Part shown: piece by piece, positions 1-8,839 of the stretch
How positions within the stretch are numbered: position 1 is the first letter of the stretch
How the letters are laid out: the number at the start of each line of letters is the position of its first letter
Source of the DNA: Marinobacter caseinilyticus
Lineage (GTDB): Bacteria > Pseudomonadota > Gammaproteobacteria > Pseudomonadales > Oleiphilaceae
Reading direction: 5' to 3'
DNA length: 64,000 nt
Assembly (NCBI RefSeq): GCF_011074955.1
Contig: NZ_WUQJ01000023.1
Span: 30,953-94,952 of the forward strand
Made by a program: the position numbers and the translations under genes
The notes under the pieces: model-generated
Database searches by the model: none
What the model saw: the letters and a program-made list of their open reading frames with translations, nothing else
Told to the model about the DNA's origin: nothing

Positions 1-789
1 CTCCTCGGATATAGATATTGACCATTTGTTTAGTACCTCGGTTACATGTAACACTTTCATTACTGACTGAACCTCTTGAATACAGAGTCGGTTGCACTTT
101 TTCCGATTCTTCACCCATTATTTCCCAACAACCTGTTCTTGAAACCACAAAATTTGGCATTTCCAACACTTTCGGATGACATAGGCCGGGAGCCATTGCC
201 TTTCAAGATGGCCTCTTATAAACAAAAGCGAACATTCGCACCGCACTTAATCCGAACCTGTTTGACTGCCTCAGACTGAAGGGATCCCTCCTTCCGAAAG
301 CTCCGGAACTCATCTCACACCTGGGTTTCTTTGATGACATAGGTCTACAAGGATGCCTGTAGGTTTTATGGGTGGCAGATAATGAAGAACACATCAAAGC
401 CGTAAATTCTTGCGGTTTAATTTGCACAGCATTGCACACTTTTAATATATCAACACTGTAGGTCACTGTTCTTGATAGAAAATATCCAGACCTCTGGACT
501 TAACTTGCAGAAACGTGCACAAATAGGCCGCGTGCAAACTTTTTACAGAGCTCAGGTTCGCAGAATCGTGGAAAGGCAGCTAGCATCCCTATGAAATGAA
601 TCGGAAATTCGTACGGTGAGTGCGCCGAAAGTGTACTTACAGGTTATTCGTGGAACTGTAACTGAAGCAAAAGTTGCTGATGGATACACCTAGGTACACA
701 ACAGGTGCACTTCTGGTCGACTTTGGATAAGCCACAGTGCCAAGCCCCGTATGCTCCAAAAAAGGCTCAAACTTGAAACCTGTTCCGTT
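1..789. other. Stretch without a recognisable gene
   Basis: AT-rich sequence upstream of nothing and downstream (3' side) of the minus-strand EAL gene. Only short reading frames of 67 and 87 codons overlap here on opposite strands. Neither has a convincing ribosome binding site or any recognisable motif. No terminator, tRNA or repeat was seen. It may be decayed sequence. Confidence 0.5.
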
Positions 790-2502
790 CTAATTCAAGA
801 CGCTGACTGGAGTCCCTTTCCATTGTTGATACTCAGGCAAGGCCAGAGGCCTTGAGTAGTAGAAGCCCTGAGCCAGGTCCGCTCCCAGATCGGTGACTAT
901 CCTCTCTTGTTGCTCTGTCTCAATGCCCTCTACAGTTACCTCAAGTTTTAATGCCTTGGCCATATGTATCATGGATTCCATGATCGTTCGGGCTTCTGAG
1001 CTGGCCTCCAGGTTGTGGACAAAAGCCCGGTCGATCTTCAAGCCCGAAAGCGGCAGGTGGATCAGGTACTGAAATGAAGAATATCCTGTGCCAAAATCGT
1101 CCAGGCTGACCTTAAAACCTTGGTCGCGTAGACGTCCAACGGCCTCTTTTGCTTGTTCCGGGTCCTGAATCAGTGCGCCCTCCGTAATTTCTATCTCAAG
1201 AAATTCCGGGGTTACTCCGTATGAAGAAACCAGTCTCCCAAGATCGTTTATTAACGCGAGATTCATCAAGTTGTTAACCGCGAAGTTGACGCTAACCGGC
1301 AAAAGGCTCTCCGACTTGATATTTTCGCAAGCTCTCGCGACCACGAAACGCGTCACAGGGTCTATCAGTGTCGTACTTTCCACCTTGGGCATGAATAGCC
1401 CAGGCATAACCATTTTTTTTTCATGGTTGAACCATCGAAGCAATGCTTCTGAACCAACGTGTTGGCCGGTCCGCAGACATACCTTGGGCTGGTAGAATAA
1501 CTGAAACTCCTGATTGGCCAATCCGTCGCGGACCCGAGCTATAAGTTGTACCCGTTCAGCGGTTTTTTGATCGAACATCGGATCGTAACGCCGGTAGGGA
1601 ACATTATTCTCGATTGCTACCGACAAACCGGTTCGCGCGCGGTTGATCACAATTTCTGCATTCTGATCGTTTTCTCTAATAAGGTAGCTCCCGGCAACAA
1701 TTTGAACGCGCAGTGAAATCCCCTTTACGATTGTTTCTTCTTCACCAATCTTCTGAGCCACTTCAAAAATAAAACCGACCTCTTCCTGACAACCAATTTC
1801 CTCCCGAGATGCAACGGCGAATAAGATGGCCAACTCCGATTTGCTGAATCGGTATAGTTGGTGAGGTATTTTGATGTTTTGACTGATGCGTTTGGCCAGG
1901 TCACTGACCATTTTTTCAGCCGTCTCGGCACCCATCGATTGCAGAATTTCCCACAGGTCCTGCATTCTGACCAGTAATATCGCGGATGGGGGCGACTTAT
2001 TCCGACTTGTGTTTTTAAGCGACCTTTCAAGATCCTGGATAAGGGCCGCTTGTGTCCTAAGTCCGGTTTTGGAGTCGATTTCAAGCGCGTGAAGCCGGCG
2101 TTGATTGGCCTGCCTCAAACTTTTGAAAAGCCCTGCTGAAAAAACACCGATCAGCAGGAAAAATGCGATCCGCACCAGCCAGTTTTCTGTTGACTGATAA
2201 GTGTCGGTTGCGACGTCCAGAGGCATCCACGGGCCAAGAAGGAGCCCTGCCAATGTCGAGCTCATGACTGCTCCAGGTAATCCAAACCATACGGCTGATA
2301 ACAATACCGGTAGCAGGATTACATAAGGGTACGCATAGCCTGTGCCTCCGGTGAGGTACACAACCCAGGCCCCAGAGGCCATAAAAGCGATGATTGTGAA
2401 CAGCCTGCAAATTAATATCGAGAATTTCGACAATTGTGGCCATCTCTGCGAGCGCCATATGTTTTCGAAGTTAGGACGGGAGCTACTCCTCTCTCTACTC
2501 AT
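790..2502 (-). CDS. Membrane GGDEF-like/EAL domain protein (c-di-GMP phosphodiesterase candidate)
   Basis: 570 residues. The N-terminal ~130 residues hold about four hydrophobic segments, resembling the compact membrane sensor domain of DUF4118/KdpD type. A diguanylate-cyclase-like region follows (about 140-310) in which the GGDEF signature is lost (FSKSELAIL stands in its place), so synthesis of c-di-GMP is not expected. The C-terminal EAL domain (about 325-565) keeps the signature: SEALLRW, EIEITEG, DDFGTGYSS, KIDRAFV, EGIETEQQ and QGFYYSRP. These carry the metal and loop-6 residues of active c-di-GMP phosphodiesterases. The likely role is membrane-bound hydrolysis of c-di-GMP controlled by the N-terminal sensor. 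It stands alone on this strand, divergent from the kinase gene to its right. The same EAL family recurs at 7082-8839 and as a scrap near 9000. Family assignment is strong, activity is inferred. Confidence 0.9.
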   Translation of the reverse strand: MSRERSSSRPNFENIWRSQRWPQLSKFSILICRLFTIIAFMASGAWVVYLTGGTGYAYPYVILLPVLLSAVWFGLPGAVMSSTLAGLLLGPWMPLDVATDTYQSTENWLVRIAFFLLIGVFSAGLFKSLRQANQRRLHALEIDSKTGLRTQAALIQDLERSLKNTSRNKSPPSAILLVRMQDLWEILQSMGAETAEKMVSDLAKRISQNIKIPHQLYRFSKSELAILFAVASREEIGCQEEVGFIFEVAQKIGEEETIVKGISLRVQIVAGSYLIRENDQNAEIVINRARTGLSVAIENNVPYRRYDPMFDQKTAERVQLIARVRDGLANQEFQLFYQPKVCLRTGQHVGSEALLRWFNHEKKMVMPGLFMPKVESTTLIDPVTRFVVARACENIKSESLLPVSVNFAVNNLMNLALINDLGRLVSSYGVTPEFLEIEITEGALIQDPEQAKEAVGRLRDQGFKVSLDDFGTGYSSFQYLIHLPLSGLKIDRAFVHNLEASSEARTIMESMIHMAKALKLEVTVEGIETEQQERIVTDLGADLAQGFYYSRPLALPEYQQWKGTPVSVLN

Positions 2503-3282
2503 TTGGCTGCCTTTGAATAAACAAGTTTTTACAGTTTCTGGATATTAAATTCACTTTCAATCATGTGACCAATAGCCTGTGATTTCAGCTACCTTCGTGG
2601 CCAATCGAAACCAACCCCTGTCAGCGTAGTTCAAAAAAGAACCATTATTGTGTAATGAAATATTACAAAACTGGTTGCCAAGAAACTTGAGCGTTGTTTT
2701 GGATCTAGGGAAATATCAGATGTCCCTCTGGCTCGGGCAAACAAATGCACGGATATTAGGTCTTGCCCAACGACTGTGAGCTTCCCCAACGCGCCCATTC
2801 TGTAAGGTTTCTCGGGTGAATGAACCAACAAGTTGTATGGCGAGGTACCTAGATACAGTGCCCGCCATCATTTTGCCGGGCTTGGCACATCTCAATAATA
2901 CTTTCTTCAAGTTGCACCTTGGCCGTCAGTCTTTAATATAGAGGAATGCTGAAAGAGAGGTCCTGGAAATTTGAGTTCTGAAATTGCTGTGACTAAGCTC
3001 AAATCACACATTTTAGCCAGATGTAGGGATTCTGAACTTGGAGTTACAGGAGTTGCTTTATGGCCGACGTACAGAAAATCATTTTCTCACCACTTAACGG
3101 GCTATGGATGACAGGAGCCGGTCGCAGCAATGTTACTCGCCTAAGTAGAACAGTTTCCCCTTTCAATCCTAGTCTGCCATACGCTCCAGCACCTGACGCA
3201 GCTTCCCAATAACGCATACCAAATAGGCCAAGCTTACGCCCGCGACCTTCACCAAACTACTACAATCCACTAAGGAACCACC
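2503..3282. other. Long divergent intergenic region
   Basis: 780 bases between the divergently transcribed EAL gene and the REC-REC-kinase gene. No supported gene. Short minus-strand frames of 64-66 codons near 2630-2910 have no motif and no convincing start site. The region carries one arm of the 32-bp inverted repeat at 2966-2997. It should hold promoters for both flanking genes, but no clear -35/-10 pair could be chosen by eye. Confidence 0.6.
2966..2997 (+). repeat. Left arm of a 32-bp perfect inverted repeat
   Basis: Begins GAAATTTGAG and ends TGTGACTAAG. It is identical over 32 of 32 bases to the reverse complement of 5215-5246. In this arm the TGTGACTAAG half is followed by five extra bases (CTCAA) and then ATCACACA. 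In the other arm ATCACACA follows directly. This arm therefore has a stretched, imperfect version of the CRP-type palindrome that is perfect in the right arm. The two arms bracket the kinase gene. Confidence 0.9.
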
Positions 3283-4854
3283 ATGGTTTTTCCTTCCAAG
3301 TCTATGTCCATTTTAGTCGTTGAGGACATTGCCGCGATGCGGAAAATGGTGAAAGACAGCCTTCGCTTGATGGGGTTGAACAATGTTTCTCTGGCTGAAA
3401 ACGGTGAACAGGCATTAACCCTATTGGCTACCGAACGAGTCGACTTAATTATTTCTGATAGCAACATGCCAAAAATGAATGGCATGGAATTACTGAAAAT
3501 AATTCGGAAAACTCCGGCTTGGCGCAGCATTCCTTTTATGATGGTGACGGCTGAAAGTGACAGGACGTTGGTCAGTGAAGCTATCGAGGAGGGTGTCACC
3601 CAGTTCCTTATTAAGCCCTTTACCTACTCAGATCTCCAGAATCGGGTCAATAAAATTACCAATCAGATGAAACCCTCTGGCCGTGCAGAAATCAGCGCAA
3701 CTGCGGTAGAGAGTCATGAAACTCCTAATGAAGTGTTTGGACATGATTTTGGCAACGCCTCGATAATGCTGGTGGGCGATCTAGCGACGGACAAAGCCGT
3801 GGCCCCTATTTTAGAGCGGGTTCATGAGATCCGATCGGCAATCAGTGGGGAGCATGCCTGGGAGATGGTTCACAATCTTGCGGTGCCAGACCTCATCCTG
3901 ATGGAGGTGGCGCTGCCAGACACATCTGGGTATGACTTCTGCCAACGGCTAAAAAGCGACCCCGCCACCGCGGCCATACCGGTTATATTTCTCACCGCAC
4001 ATGCAACGTCCAAGGAGATTACTCGGGGATTCAAGGCGGGCTGCGTGGATTACATCACCAAACCGGCTGATCCAATGGTGCTTCAAGCACGCGTCGCGAC
4101 ACATATCCAAATCCGCCACGCAAAAGAAGACCTGCGCAACCACATTGATACTCTGCTGGAAAATGCCCGGCTGCGAGAGGATGTTGAATGTATGACACGC
4201 CACGACATTAAAAGTCCGTTGTCCGCCATCATCTCCACCGCCGACGCTCTATTGCAGAATGGACCATGGACCAAACATGTCGCGGGCGCCTTGGAAACCA
4301 TGCGAGACGCTGGTTTTGACGCCCTCAATATGGTGAACCGAACCCTTGATCTCTATAAAATGGAGACTGGTGCCTATCGGTTCGAGCCAATGCCTGTGGA
4401 TTTGGTCAAATTAGCAAAACGGGTCATTCGGGAGATGAAGAGCGAAGCGGATCAAAAGCAGGTCCGTTTATCGCTGCGGCCAAGCTCGAACTGTCTTTGT
4501 CTCGGGGAGGAAAGCCTGTGCCTTTCCTTGTTGAGAAATTTACTTAAGAATGCTGTTGAAGCCTCGCCACCGGGCGATATCGTTTACATTATATTGAACA
4601 AAAAAACTAAAATTAATCTGATGATCCATAATAAAGGGACCATCCCTGACAGCCTAAAGGACACTTTTTTCGACAAATACACAACCGCTAATAAGGCACA
4701 GGGAACGGGCTTGGGGACCTATTCCGCCAAATTGATGACTGAGGTACAGGGAGGGAAAATACGCTTTATGTCTAATTTCAAGAAAGGGACCGTCCTACAC
4801 GTGGTACTGGAGCCCGCCATCACCGACCAGGACCAGCAACAACTGGCTTCATAA
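3283..4854 (+). CDS. REC-REC-histidine kinase signalling protein
   Basis: 523 residues, no membrane segment, so cytoplasmic. The first receiver (about 8-125) has the phosphoacceptor in LIISDSNMP (Asp59) and the conserved KPF lysine (Lys111). The second receiver (about 160-280) has LILMEVALPD where LILLDVMMPD is usual. The acceptor Asp is replaced by Glu208, while the KPA lysine (Lys260) is kept, so this domain may be locked in a phosphorylated-like state. A dimerisation helix with MTRHDIKSPL (His307) and an HATPase domain (N box LLRNLLKNAVEAS, G box GTGLGTYSAK) follow. The start is set by AAGGAACC just upstream of ATG. The order REC-REC-kinase with input receivers at the N-terminus suggests it integrates signals from another kinase. 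The neighbouring KaiC-like gene is a plausible partner, which is an inference from position only. Confidence 0.88.
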   Translation: MVFPSKSMSILVVEDIAAMRKMVKDSLRLMGLNNVSLAENGEQALTLLATERVDLIISDSNMPKMNGMELLKIIRKTPAWRSIPFMMVTAESDRTLVSEAIEEGVTQFLIKPFTYSDLQNRVNKITNQMKPSGRAEISATAVESHETPNEVFGHDFGNASIMLVGDLATDKAVAPILERVHEIRSAISGEHAWEMVHNLAVPDLILMEVALPDTSGYDFCQRLKSDPATAAIPVIFLTAHATSKEITRGFKAGCVDYITKPADPMVLQARVATHIQIRHAKEDLRNHIDTLLENARLREDVECMTRHDIKSPLSAIISTADALLQNGPWTKHVAGALETMRDAGFDALNMVNRTLDLYKMETGAYRFEPMPVDLVKLAKRVIREMKSEADQKQVRLSLRPSSNCLCLGEESLCLSLLRNLLKNAVEASPPGDIVYIILNKKTKINLMIHNKGTIPDSLKDTFFDKYTTANKAQGTGLGTYSAKLMTEVQGGKIRFMSNFKKGTVLHVVLEPAITDQDQQQLAS

Positions 4855-5208
4855 GCACCGTCCTGAAAGTCAGGTAGCTGCGAAGAGCCAAATGGCCAAA
4901 GGCGTGGTGAGAATTCCATTGGAATTAGACCCGGTAATGGAGCAATTCGCTCGGCAGTCAGCCGGTTTTGGGGGCGGGCTCGGTTTTAAAACGGTGGACA
5001 ACTTTCTGTCCTGGTAATCCCTCCGCTTTTGGCGGGGCTACATTCAACCAGTCAAAGCAACGCCATTGTAGTGGTTCAATGATTCCGGAGACCAACGTAG
5101 GTGGTAATATCGCCACCATAAGCGAGGTGTTCGATGACCGGAAAACGACGTTCCTTTACTCCTGAAACTCCGAATTTCAGAGTGCCCAAACCCGACTAAA
5201 CCCTATTG

Positions 5209-5224
5209 TGTGATCTTAGTCACA
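5209..5224 (+). promoter_or_regulatory. Perfect CRP/Vfr-type palindrome
   Basis: TGTGATCTTAGTCACA fits the CRP consensus TGTGA-N6-TCACA exactly. It lies about 385 bases before the KaiC-like gene and overlaps the right arm of the 32-bp repeat. The distance is long for direct activation of that gene, so the target promoter is uncertain. Confidence 0.6.
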
Positions 5225-5246
5225 GCAATTTCAGAACTCAAATTTC
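5215..5246 (-). repeat. Right arm of the 32-bp perfect inverted repeat
   Basis: The reverse complement is identical to 2966-2997. This arm lies within the decayed IS3 element, between its two ends. The arms are about 2.2 kb apart and enclose the REC-REC-kinase gene. Similarity fades outside the 32 bases but short matches (ATCACACA, TTTAG) continue on one side. Confidence 0.9.
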
Positions 5247-5607
5247 TGAAGCGGTGTATAAATATACTTTGATTGTGTAGAGCTCTAGCCGTGATTAGTT
5301 GACCACTACAGTTATCATAATAAAAGAATGGCGAATACGTCACACACTACCTTGATGTTTTCCGCGAAGCGGGCCAACATCAATTCTTTATGAATTCGAA
5401 ATAAGAGTAAATCACCCCTAGCTTTCTGATTTTATTCACTAAATTCAATCGCTGCAATGACTTGATCAGCTTTTATAGATTGTTGACAACCCTGATCAGA
5501 GATTTAATTGTGTTGAATATCTGCCCTGTATATGCTTAGCTTTCAGCCTTGCTTTAATTGTGAGAAGTTCAGGATAAAAGCGCATTTAGCTTTGGCAAGG
5601 AGGTCTA

Positions 5608-6993
5608 ATGTCCAAAGTTTCCACAGGTCTTCCGGGACTGGACACCATATTGAAAGGGGGCTTGCTACCGGAGGCCTCCTACCTCATTAGGGGCAGGCCC
5701 GGCATGGGCAAAACCACACTGGGACTTCATTTTCTCAGTGCGGCGTCTGAAGGTGAGCCAGCCTTGTTCATCGGCTTTCAAGAATCGGATACGCAAGTTC
5801 GCCGCAATGCCAACACCATAGGACTGGACGTTTCAGGTCTTCATTTTCTGAGCTTGAGCCCTGATGAGCACTTTTTTTCGCAGGCCGAAAAATACGATGT
5901 GTTCGCATCTTCAGATGTCGAGCATGCACCCCTGTCGGGCGCTATTGTTGAGGCCGTTGAGCGGCTAAAGCCAAAGCGCGTGTTTATTGACTCATTAACG
6001 CAGTTCCGGTTTTTGTCTGCTGACGTCTTCCAGTATCGCAAAGAAGTTCTTTCTCTCATCAGTTTTCTGACATCACGTGGGGTAACGGTTCTGTTTACCT
6101 CCGAGCACAGCCCGTCCACGCCGGATGATGATCTTCAGTTTCTTGCTGACGGGGTGATTGCACTTCGCCAAGAAGATCTGGGGCAAGAAATCTGTGTCGA
6201 AAAGTTCCGCGGCTCCGGCTTTTTCAGCGGCTGTCACCAGATGCGCAATGGTCGCTATGGCATTGAGATCTTTCCCCGACCGATCCCACCAAAGGAAGAG
6301 ATAAGTGAAGGGCGGTTTACCGCCTTCTCCACGGGCCTTCCAGAGCTGGATCAATTGCTTGGCGGCGGCCTTGAAATGGGTACGATTACTATGATAAGCG
6401 GGCCGTCGGGCATTGGGAAGTCGACCCTAAGCAGTTGCATCGCCACCGAGACGGCTCACAATCTGGGTCATACGGCTGTCTATCTGTTCGAGGAAGAAAT
6501 ATCGTCTTATCTTCACCGTGCACAGAAATTAGACATTGAAGTTGGAATGGCGCTGGAGCGGGGGACGTTATCCGTAGATCAAATCGAGCCGCTTCGTTAT
6601 CTTGCCGATGAATTTGCATCGATTGTCTACCAGGATGTTCTTGAAAGCGGGACAAAAATGGTGGTGTTTGACAGTACCGCCGGGTTCGAATTAACGCTCA
6701 GCGAGGGAGCGCTCAAAGATCGCCTGCATGCGCTGTCCAAGAGCCTGTCTCGGATGAATATTTCAGTCCTGTTGATCAATGAGACCTCCGGCCGGTTTGG
6801 TGACAACGGCTTGTCAGAAAAGGGCATAAGCTATCTGTCTGACAACGTAATCAACCTTTGGCACGGTCGAGGTGTCGATGGAGATCAAGCCCACTTGCAG
6901 GTGTCAAAGAAGCGTCTGAGTAATTGTGACAAAACACCTCACATCTACCGGGTTGGCCCCCATAAAGTAAACATCGTACCACTGGACTCCTGA
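5608..6993 (+). CDS. KaiC-like double-domain ATPase
   Basis: 461 residues, two RecA/KaiC-type ATPase domains, compared with 519 residues in cyanobacterial KaiC. Domain 1 has Walker A GRPGMGKTT (29-37), Glu59 in FIGFQES and Walker B RVFIDSL. Domain 2 has Walker A GPSGIGKST (265-273), acidic cluster FEEE (294-297) and Walker B MVVFDST. By eye, the autophosphorylation segment of KaiC (HISTITD) aligns with GISYLSD at 407-413. Ser431 is then retained as Ser408 and Thr432 is replaced by Tyr409. It could hydrolyse ATP and perhaps phosphorylate itself. No kaiA or kaiB is nearby, so a true clock is not indicated. AAGGAGG eight bases or less before ATG makes the start firm. The flanking REC-REC-kinase and REC-EAL genes on the same strand suggest a shared signalling role. 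Not RadA: no zinc finger or Lon-like domain. Confidence 0.9.
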   Translation: MSKVSTGLPGLDTILKGGLLPEASYLIRGRPGMGKTTLGLHFLSAASEGEPALFIGFQESDTQVRRNANTIGLDVSGLHFLSLSPDEHFFSQAEKYDVFASSDVEHAPLSGAIVEAVERLKPKRVFIDSLTQFRFLSADVFQYRKEVLSLISFLTSRGVTVLFTSEHSPSTPDDDLQFLADGVIALRQEDLGQEICVEKFRGSGFFSGCHQMRNGRYGIEIFPRPIPPKEEISEGRFTAFSTGLPELDQLLGGGLEMGTITMISGPSGIGKSTLSSCIATETAHNLGHTAVYLFEEEISSYLHRAQKLDIEVGMALERGTLSVDQIEPLRYLADEFASIVYQDVLESGTKMVVFDSTAGFELTLSEGALKDRLHALSKSLSRMNISVLLINETSGRFGDNGLSEKGISYLSDNVINLWHGRGVDGDQAHLQVSKKRLSNCDKTPHIYRVGPHKVNIVPLDS

Positions 6994-7081
6994 AAAGGCT
7001 GGGGGTTGTCCTTGCGGTGGCGCTCCCATGATTGCACAAGTGTGCCCTGTCGACGGCGACCACTAAGAGAGCTAAAATGCA

Positions 7082-8839
7082 ATGGAAAGCTCGAAGATCG
7101 CTAATATAAGGTTAATGAAGCAGCCCAACGTTGGTGCCAACAACGACGATCAGCGATCGGCGTGGCCTGTAGGCACCCGTAATCCAAGAGCGCTGCTCGC
7201 GGTCAGCAACCAGGGCAATCGTCTCCGGCTGAAAGAGCAGTTTCAGCCTGCTTACGAAATAATCGACCCCCATAGTGCACAATATGAGGCACTGCGATTT
7301 GACATTGCCATTGTTGACGTCACTGGTCTCAAACGTTGGCATACCTCCATCCAGGAAGCCAAGTTTCGGGACGAGCCAACATTCCTACCTGTCATCCTTA
7401 TTTTATCAGCAGTCGAATTGAAGCAACGGCTTCATTACCTGTGGGACCTGGTGGATGAATTTATTGTTACGCCGATTGACCGCTTGGAATTGTCAGAGCG
7501 TGTGGGTATGTTGATGCGCGCCCGACATCTTGCACTGACCCAGCAAGAACAACTAGCATTTTTGGTGACCCATGATCGCATCACAAAGCTGCCGAACAAG
7601 CAGAAGCTCGCCGAGCGACTGACAGAGACGATTAACGATGCGTCGGTTCTTAAGCAGACTGTCCGTCTGGTCGTGATCAAACTGGATTTGAGAAAAGTTC
7701 TGGATTCACTCGGCCATCAAGCCCTAGATGAAATTGCTGTGGTGTTCTCGGACCGCTTACAAACGTTAATGGACAGTCGCTATTTTACCGCCCGTCTGAC
7801 TACTGACACCTGGAGTGTTACTCCCCCCCCGGAACAGTCTCTTGAAGCATTGATGGACTTCTGCCAGCGGGTGCAATCATTGACTCAAAAGCACCTGATA
7901 GTGCTGGGTGAAAAAATTCACATTGAGCTGTCGGTGGCGGTCGGGGCGTATCCGGATGATGCATCCGATGCATCACACCTTATGGACTGTGCGATAAACG
8001 CGCTGGGCATTGGGGGTGGGGGGTACCCAATATTTTACTCACGTACTCTGCAGCATGATGCATTGCGGTTCATCAGAACAGAGGCCAGACTTAGAGGTGC
8101 GGTCGGCAAAAATCAGTTTGAATTGTGGTATCAACCCAAAGTCGACTTGAAAGCTCTATCGGTAACGAATGTAGAAGCGCTGGTCCGGTGGAGGTTGCCG
8201 GGAGGAGCGTTGGTGCCCCCAGGCGAATTTTTATCCGTCGCCGAAGCTACCGGGCTCATTGTCGACGTAGATCGCTGGGTTCTCGACCAGGCGTGCGCTG
8301 ATATCAAAGCATGGCGTGCAGATGGAGTTGGTATTCAGTGTGTTGCCATCAACATTACACCAGCAGACTTGAAGCAAGATGATTTTGTGGACGGCATATG
8401 CAGAAAGTTAGCAGAGTTTGGCCTGCCTCCCGAGGCCTTGGAACTTGAACTGACCGAATCCATGTTTATGGAATGCGAAGCATCGAATTTGGACAAACTG
8501 AATCAGCTGAGAGCACTTGGGATTGAGATTGCAATTGATGATTTTGGCACGGGTTATTCGTCCCTGAGTTATCTCCACAAGTTACCCGTCAGCGTTCTGA
8601 AAATTGATCAAAGTTTTGTTCGCGACATACTAACTGATGACAACAGTGCCGCCATTACTAAAACTGTAATCTGGCTTGCGAAAAACTTTAATCTCAGGAT
8701 AGTTGCCGAAGGCGTTGAAACTGAAGAACAGGCGGAGTATCTGAGAGAAAATGAGGTGGATGTGGCACAGGGTTATTTTTACGCTAGACCAATGCCAGAA
8801 AGCCAATTACGAGAATGGCTAATAAACTGGAAGCCTTGA
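7082..8839 (+). CDS. REC-like/GGDEF-like/EAL protein (c-di-GMP phosphodiesterase candidate)
   Basis: 585 residues, soluble. The N-terminal receiver-like domain (about 35-160) keeps a candidate acceptor Asp in IAIVDVTG but has Thr where the conserved switch lysine precedes Pro (IVTPID). It may therefore not be switched in the normal way. The middle diguanylate-cyclase-like domain (about 175-335) lacks GGDEF (TARLTTDTWSV at that place). The EAL domain (about 345-585) is complete: VEALVRW, LELELTES, IDDFGTGYSS, KIDQSFV, AEGVETEEQ and AQGYFYARP. Degradation of c-di-GMP is the likely activity. It starts 88 bases after the KaiC-like gene on the same strand, so co-transcription is likely. The ribosome binding site is weak (AAGAGAGC). 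The link between the KaiC-like ATPase and c-di-GMP turnover rests on adjacency. Confidence 0.9.
   Translation: MESSKIANIRLMKQPNVGANNDDQRSAWPVGTRNPRALLAVSNQGNRLRLKEQFQPAYEIIDPHSAQYEALRFDIAIVDVTGLKRWHTSIQEAKFRDEPTFLPVILILSAVELKQRLHYLWDLVDEFIVTPIDRLELSERVGMLMRARHLALTQQEQLAFLVTHDRITKLPNKQKLAERLTETINDASVLKQTVRLVVIKLDLRKVLDSLGHQALDEIAVVFSDRLQTLMDSRYFTARLTTDTWSVTPPPEQSLEALMDFCQRVQSLTQKHLIVLGEKIHIELSVAVGAYPDDASDASHLMDCAINALGIGGGGYPIFYSRTLQHDALRFIRTEARLRGAVGKNQFELWYQPKVDLKALSVTNVEALVRWRLPGGALVPPGEFLSVAEATGLIVDVDRWVLDQACADIKAWRADGVGIQCVAINITPADLKQDDFVDGICRKLAEFGLPPEALELELTESMFMECEASNLDKLNQLRALGIEIAIDDFGTGYSSLSYLHKLPVSVLKIDQSFVRDILTDDNSAAITKTVIWLAKNFNLRIVAEGVETEEQAEYLRENEVDVAQGYFYARPMPESQLREWLINWKP

Larger units (their letters stand above)
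5067..5310 (+). mobile_element. Decayed, internally deleted IS3-family element
   Basis: The left end starts TGTAGTGGTTCAATGATT and is followed by the leader and first codons of an IS3-type orfA (ATG at 5134, peptide MTGKRRSFTPE, then divergence and a stop at 5197-5199). The right end is GATTAGTTGACCACTACA at 5293-5310, the inverted counterpart. About 50 bases at the left end match 12006-12054 in inverse orientation with about one mismatch. That match marks the two as relatives. No transposase remains between the ends. The centre contains unrelated sequence including the right arm of the 32-bp inverted repeat. No target duplication was recognised. The ends are well supported by the second copy. 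The history of the centre is unclear. Confidence 0.8.

Noticed and set aside
76..466. Short opposing frames at the left edge
   Set aside because: Low-complexity, overlapping on opposite strands, no start signals, AT-rich background.
4986..5045. Possible terminator after the REC-REC-kinase gene (CTCCGC-TTTTG-GCGGGG)
   Set aside because: Six-base stem including a G-T pair and no T-run follows, too weak to call.
5608..6993. Cyanobacterial-style circadian clock
   Set aside because: No kaiA or kaiB in the window and the phosphosite differs, so only a KaiC-like ATPase can be supported.
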